A DNA stretch of 64,000 nt. Origin: a candidate division TM6 bacterium GW2011_GWF2_43_87. GTDB taxonomy: Bacteria; Babelota; Babeliae; Babelales; Babelaceae. The stretch lies in the NCBI GenBank assembly GCA_001000065.1, contig LCGZ01000004.1, positions 1-64,000 of the forward strand, given 5' to 3'. This document shows positions 62,385-64,000 of the stretch, one piece after another. The translations under genes were made by a program, and so were the position numbers. The notes under the pieces are model-generated. The model was not told the DNA's origin and made no database searches. It worked only from the letters and a program-made list of their open reading frames with translations. Positions within the stretch are counted from its first letter, which is position 1; each line of letters begins with the position of its first letter.

Positions 62385-64000
62385 ATGGAAGGTCGTAATA
62401 TTGCGAAAAGTATCTTTTGCAAGAATGTCTCTTTATGGATTAGTTTTTTAATTGTTTCAACGGTTATTTTTTCTGTGAGCGGAATGAGTCTGCCAAAGAC
62501 AAGCTGCTCGGGAGCGAATACCTGTCTTTTGTGCTTAGAGGAGCTTAAGGATCCACTTAATACGTTCGAATTTTCGTGCAAGCACCGTGCACATATGTCC
62601 TGTTGCTTTGGGGCCTTGCTTCAAAAATGTCCAGGGCTTGCGGTGTATAGGGCGGAGACAAGCGGCTTGGGGTCTTTTCACTGCTTATGTTCTAAGTGTG
62701 GGAATAAAGAGGCAATTGATGCTTCTCGAGTGATTGGGGGCTGTGAATTATGGTGGCTTAAACAGGGGTTAGAGAGCCGCTTTAATAATCTTTTTGCGTT
62801 GCCGTTTTTTGTTTTTCGAAAGACGGTGGATGAGGACAAAGAAAAAGCAGCCGCGTTTTTTTGTGAGCTTAATACTTCGTTACAAAGATCCTTTTTAAAA
62901 CGGTTTTTCCCGGATGAGTGTATTCCATTTTTTAAAGCTCTATGTAAGAAAAAGGGGAGTGTAATTCAGGAACAAGGAAATCTTCTTGAGGCGGTGTTAA
63001 AAATTTCTGATTGCCTTCGACCCGCGGACCGTTTTGTATTGTTACCTGAAGAAAAGCAATTAGATTATTTTGCAACTCTTTCTAGCGAAGATCAGATTGA
63101 TGTGCTGTGGCTTGTTTGCAGGCGTAAGCTGTCGAGCTGGCAATCCTGTTTGAAAATGTTGTGTAAAAGAACGGATAGGTCAGCTTTAGCGGATAAGTCG
63201 TTGAAAGAATTTGTCCGGGTAGTTTTTAGTAAGTATCTGCTTCTGGAGCCCTTGGCGGTTGCTATGGAGGGTTTTGTGGATGTGAAAGAGGTTTGTGACA
63301 AAACTCTTTGTACAGAGATTTTCTCTTTATGTGAATCTAAAGCACCTATAGATCTTTCAAAACTGGATAAAGAGATCGTCAGAAAGTATATGGGGTTGCT
63401 GTGGAATACTATTGATGATGAGGTTCGAAAGCGTTGGACCTCTCATTCCTATTCATTTTTGAACTACTTTTGGGATAAATATCTTCCCGAAGAGCAGGTG
63501 GCATTGTGTAAAAAGATATTTGATCAAAGGGGTAATCTTGATGGTGCGCGCAAGGTCTTGAAGCGTTTTAGCAAGCCTCAATCATGCGAGTTTATTGCCC
63601 ACGTTTTAATGGGGATTTCTGATTGGTCTGACTTAGAGCTTATTACTTCATGGAATGAGATGACGCCGTTTCAAAAAAGCCTTTACCTGACAGGCGTGTG
63701 GAAAGTGCGAGAGTTGTCAAAAGAGAAAAATTTTTTTATAAAACGCGCGCCCGAGCTTGGTCAGCAAGATCAGATTAGCTTTATGGAGAGTGTGCTTAAG
63801 AGCAAGGCTACGCTTGTGCACAAAGCCGGGATTTTGAGTCTGTTAAGTGATTTTTGGGACAGCAAGGTCCGTTTTGATTTTGCCGATAAGCTTCTTCTGC
63901 TTTTTAGTGCAGCACGGGTTAATGAGCGGATAAGTGTCTGTAAGAAATTATGGAGGCATATGGATCTTTTTGAAAAAGTTATTGAAGCGAGAATAGCTGG
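62385..64000 (+). CDS. Exported RING-H2 finger protein (incomplete at the window edge)
   Basis: An open frame of at least 538 codons runs to the end of the sequence without a stop. The ATG at 62385 follows GGGAGGGCATGTC. After a signal segment (WISFLIVSTVIFSVSGMS) comes a RING-H2 pattern: Cys47-x2-Cys50-x14-Cys65-x-His67-x2-His70-x2-Cys73-x28-Cys102-x2-Cys105, all eight ligands present. RING fingers recruit ubiquitin-conjugating enzymes, so this is a candidate E3 ligase acting on the host. The rest is Cys-containing and helical, with Trp and Leu repeats, and may be the substrate-binding part. Other reading frames over this stretch are shadows. Confidence 0.75.
   Translation, partial: MEGRNIAKSIFCKNVSLWISFLIVSTVIFSVSGMSLPKTSCSGANTCLLCLEELKDPLNTFEFSCKHRAHMSCCFGALLQKCPGLAVYRAETSGLGSFHCLCSKCGNKEAIDASRVIGGCELWWLKQGLESRFNNLFALPFFVFRKTVDEDKEKAAAFFCELNTSLQRSFLKRFFPDECIPFFKALCKKKGSVIQEQGNLLEAVLKISDCLRPADRFVLLPEEKQLDYFATLSSEDQIDVLWLVCRRKLSSWQSCLKMLCKRTDRSALADKSLKEFVRVVFSKYLLLEPLAVAMEGFVDVKEVCDKTLCTEIFSLCESKAPIDLSKLDKEIVRKYMGLLWNTIDDEVRKRWTSHSYSFLNYFWDKYLPEEQVALCKKIFDQRGNLDGARKVLKRFSKPQSCEFIAHVLMGISDWSDLELITSWNEMTPFQKSLYLTGVWKVRELSKEKNFFIKRAPELGQQDQISFMESVLKSKATLVHKAGILSLLSDFWDSKVRFDFADKLLLLFSAARVNERISVCKKLWRHMDLFEKVIEARIA

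Noticed and set aside
1-64000. tRNA, rRNA, tmRNA, RNase P RNA and SRP RNA genes
   Set aside because: I scanned the intergenic stretches for tRNA arm patterns and conserved RNA cores and found none convincing.

Overview
The window looks like a piece of the chromosome of a host-dependent bacterium with a Gram-negative-type envelope. The best match I can offer by gene content is Candidatus Dependentiae (TM6) or a similar intracellular lineage of protists; this is inference, because no rRNA gene is present. The clues are a porin-like barrel, an MlaE/MlaF pair, secretin-type secretion genes, many unrecognised proteins with signal peptides, and secreted proteins with eukaryote-like domains: a ubiquitin-specific protease (USP), a RING-H2 finger and two macro-like proteins. 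Housekeeping genes are scattered singly rather than in large conserved operons.

Layout. 0-2.2 kb: a release-factor-like (baeRF) protein and a MazE/MazF pair lying between two near-identical 34-bp palindromes. 2.2-7.3 kb: hisS, a HEPN toxin-like protein with only a remnant of its nucleotidyltransferase partner, a small proline-rich secreted protein, and a membrane protein with GAF, degenerate sigma54-activator and Fis-type domains. 7.3-11.5 kb (minus strand): aspS followed by two NlpC/P60 paralogues, the second frameshifted. 11.6-19.5 kb: secreted or membrane proteins, the divergent macro-like pair, and a ParA plus ribbon-helix-helix partition module with direct repeats. 19.5-26 kb: porin, nfo, infB, nusA.

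26.16-26.50 kb is the replication origin: nine DnaA boxes, an AT-rich core, and DnaA-trio-like repeats placed symmetrically on both sides of that core. 26.6-37 kb: uracil-DNA glycosylase, a clostripain-like lipoprotein, a ComEC-type protein without its metallo-beta-lactamase domain, an M16 peptidase, a MutY-like glycosylase and several signal-peptide/coiled-coil proteins. 37-43 kb (plus strand): PfkB kinase, tpiA, secG, mlaE, mlaF, moxR. 42-50.9 kb: gspC, secretin, GspL/PilM-like, GspM/PilO-like and a second secretin, mostly overlapping or nearly so. 50.9-62.3 kb: an enolase whose catalytic Glu is Val, a coiled-coil protein, the USP, nusB and efp, a 1031-residue secreted protein, a Fic protein under a likely operator, and ruvA. 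From 62.4 kb to the edge runs an unfinished gene for a secreted RING-H2 protein.

How the parts fit: replication and segregation lie together (oriC, parA and its partner), and base-excision repair enzymes (nfo, UDG, mutY) cluster around the origin. Both glycosylases lack the iron-sulfur ligands usual for their families. The export machinery (SecG, GspC/D/L/M, porin) could deliver the many signal-peptide proteins, among them the USP and the RING protein, which are candidates for manipulating host ubiquitin. Small palindromic repeats cluster near both window ends and also form the 3' end of the Fic gene.
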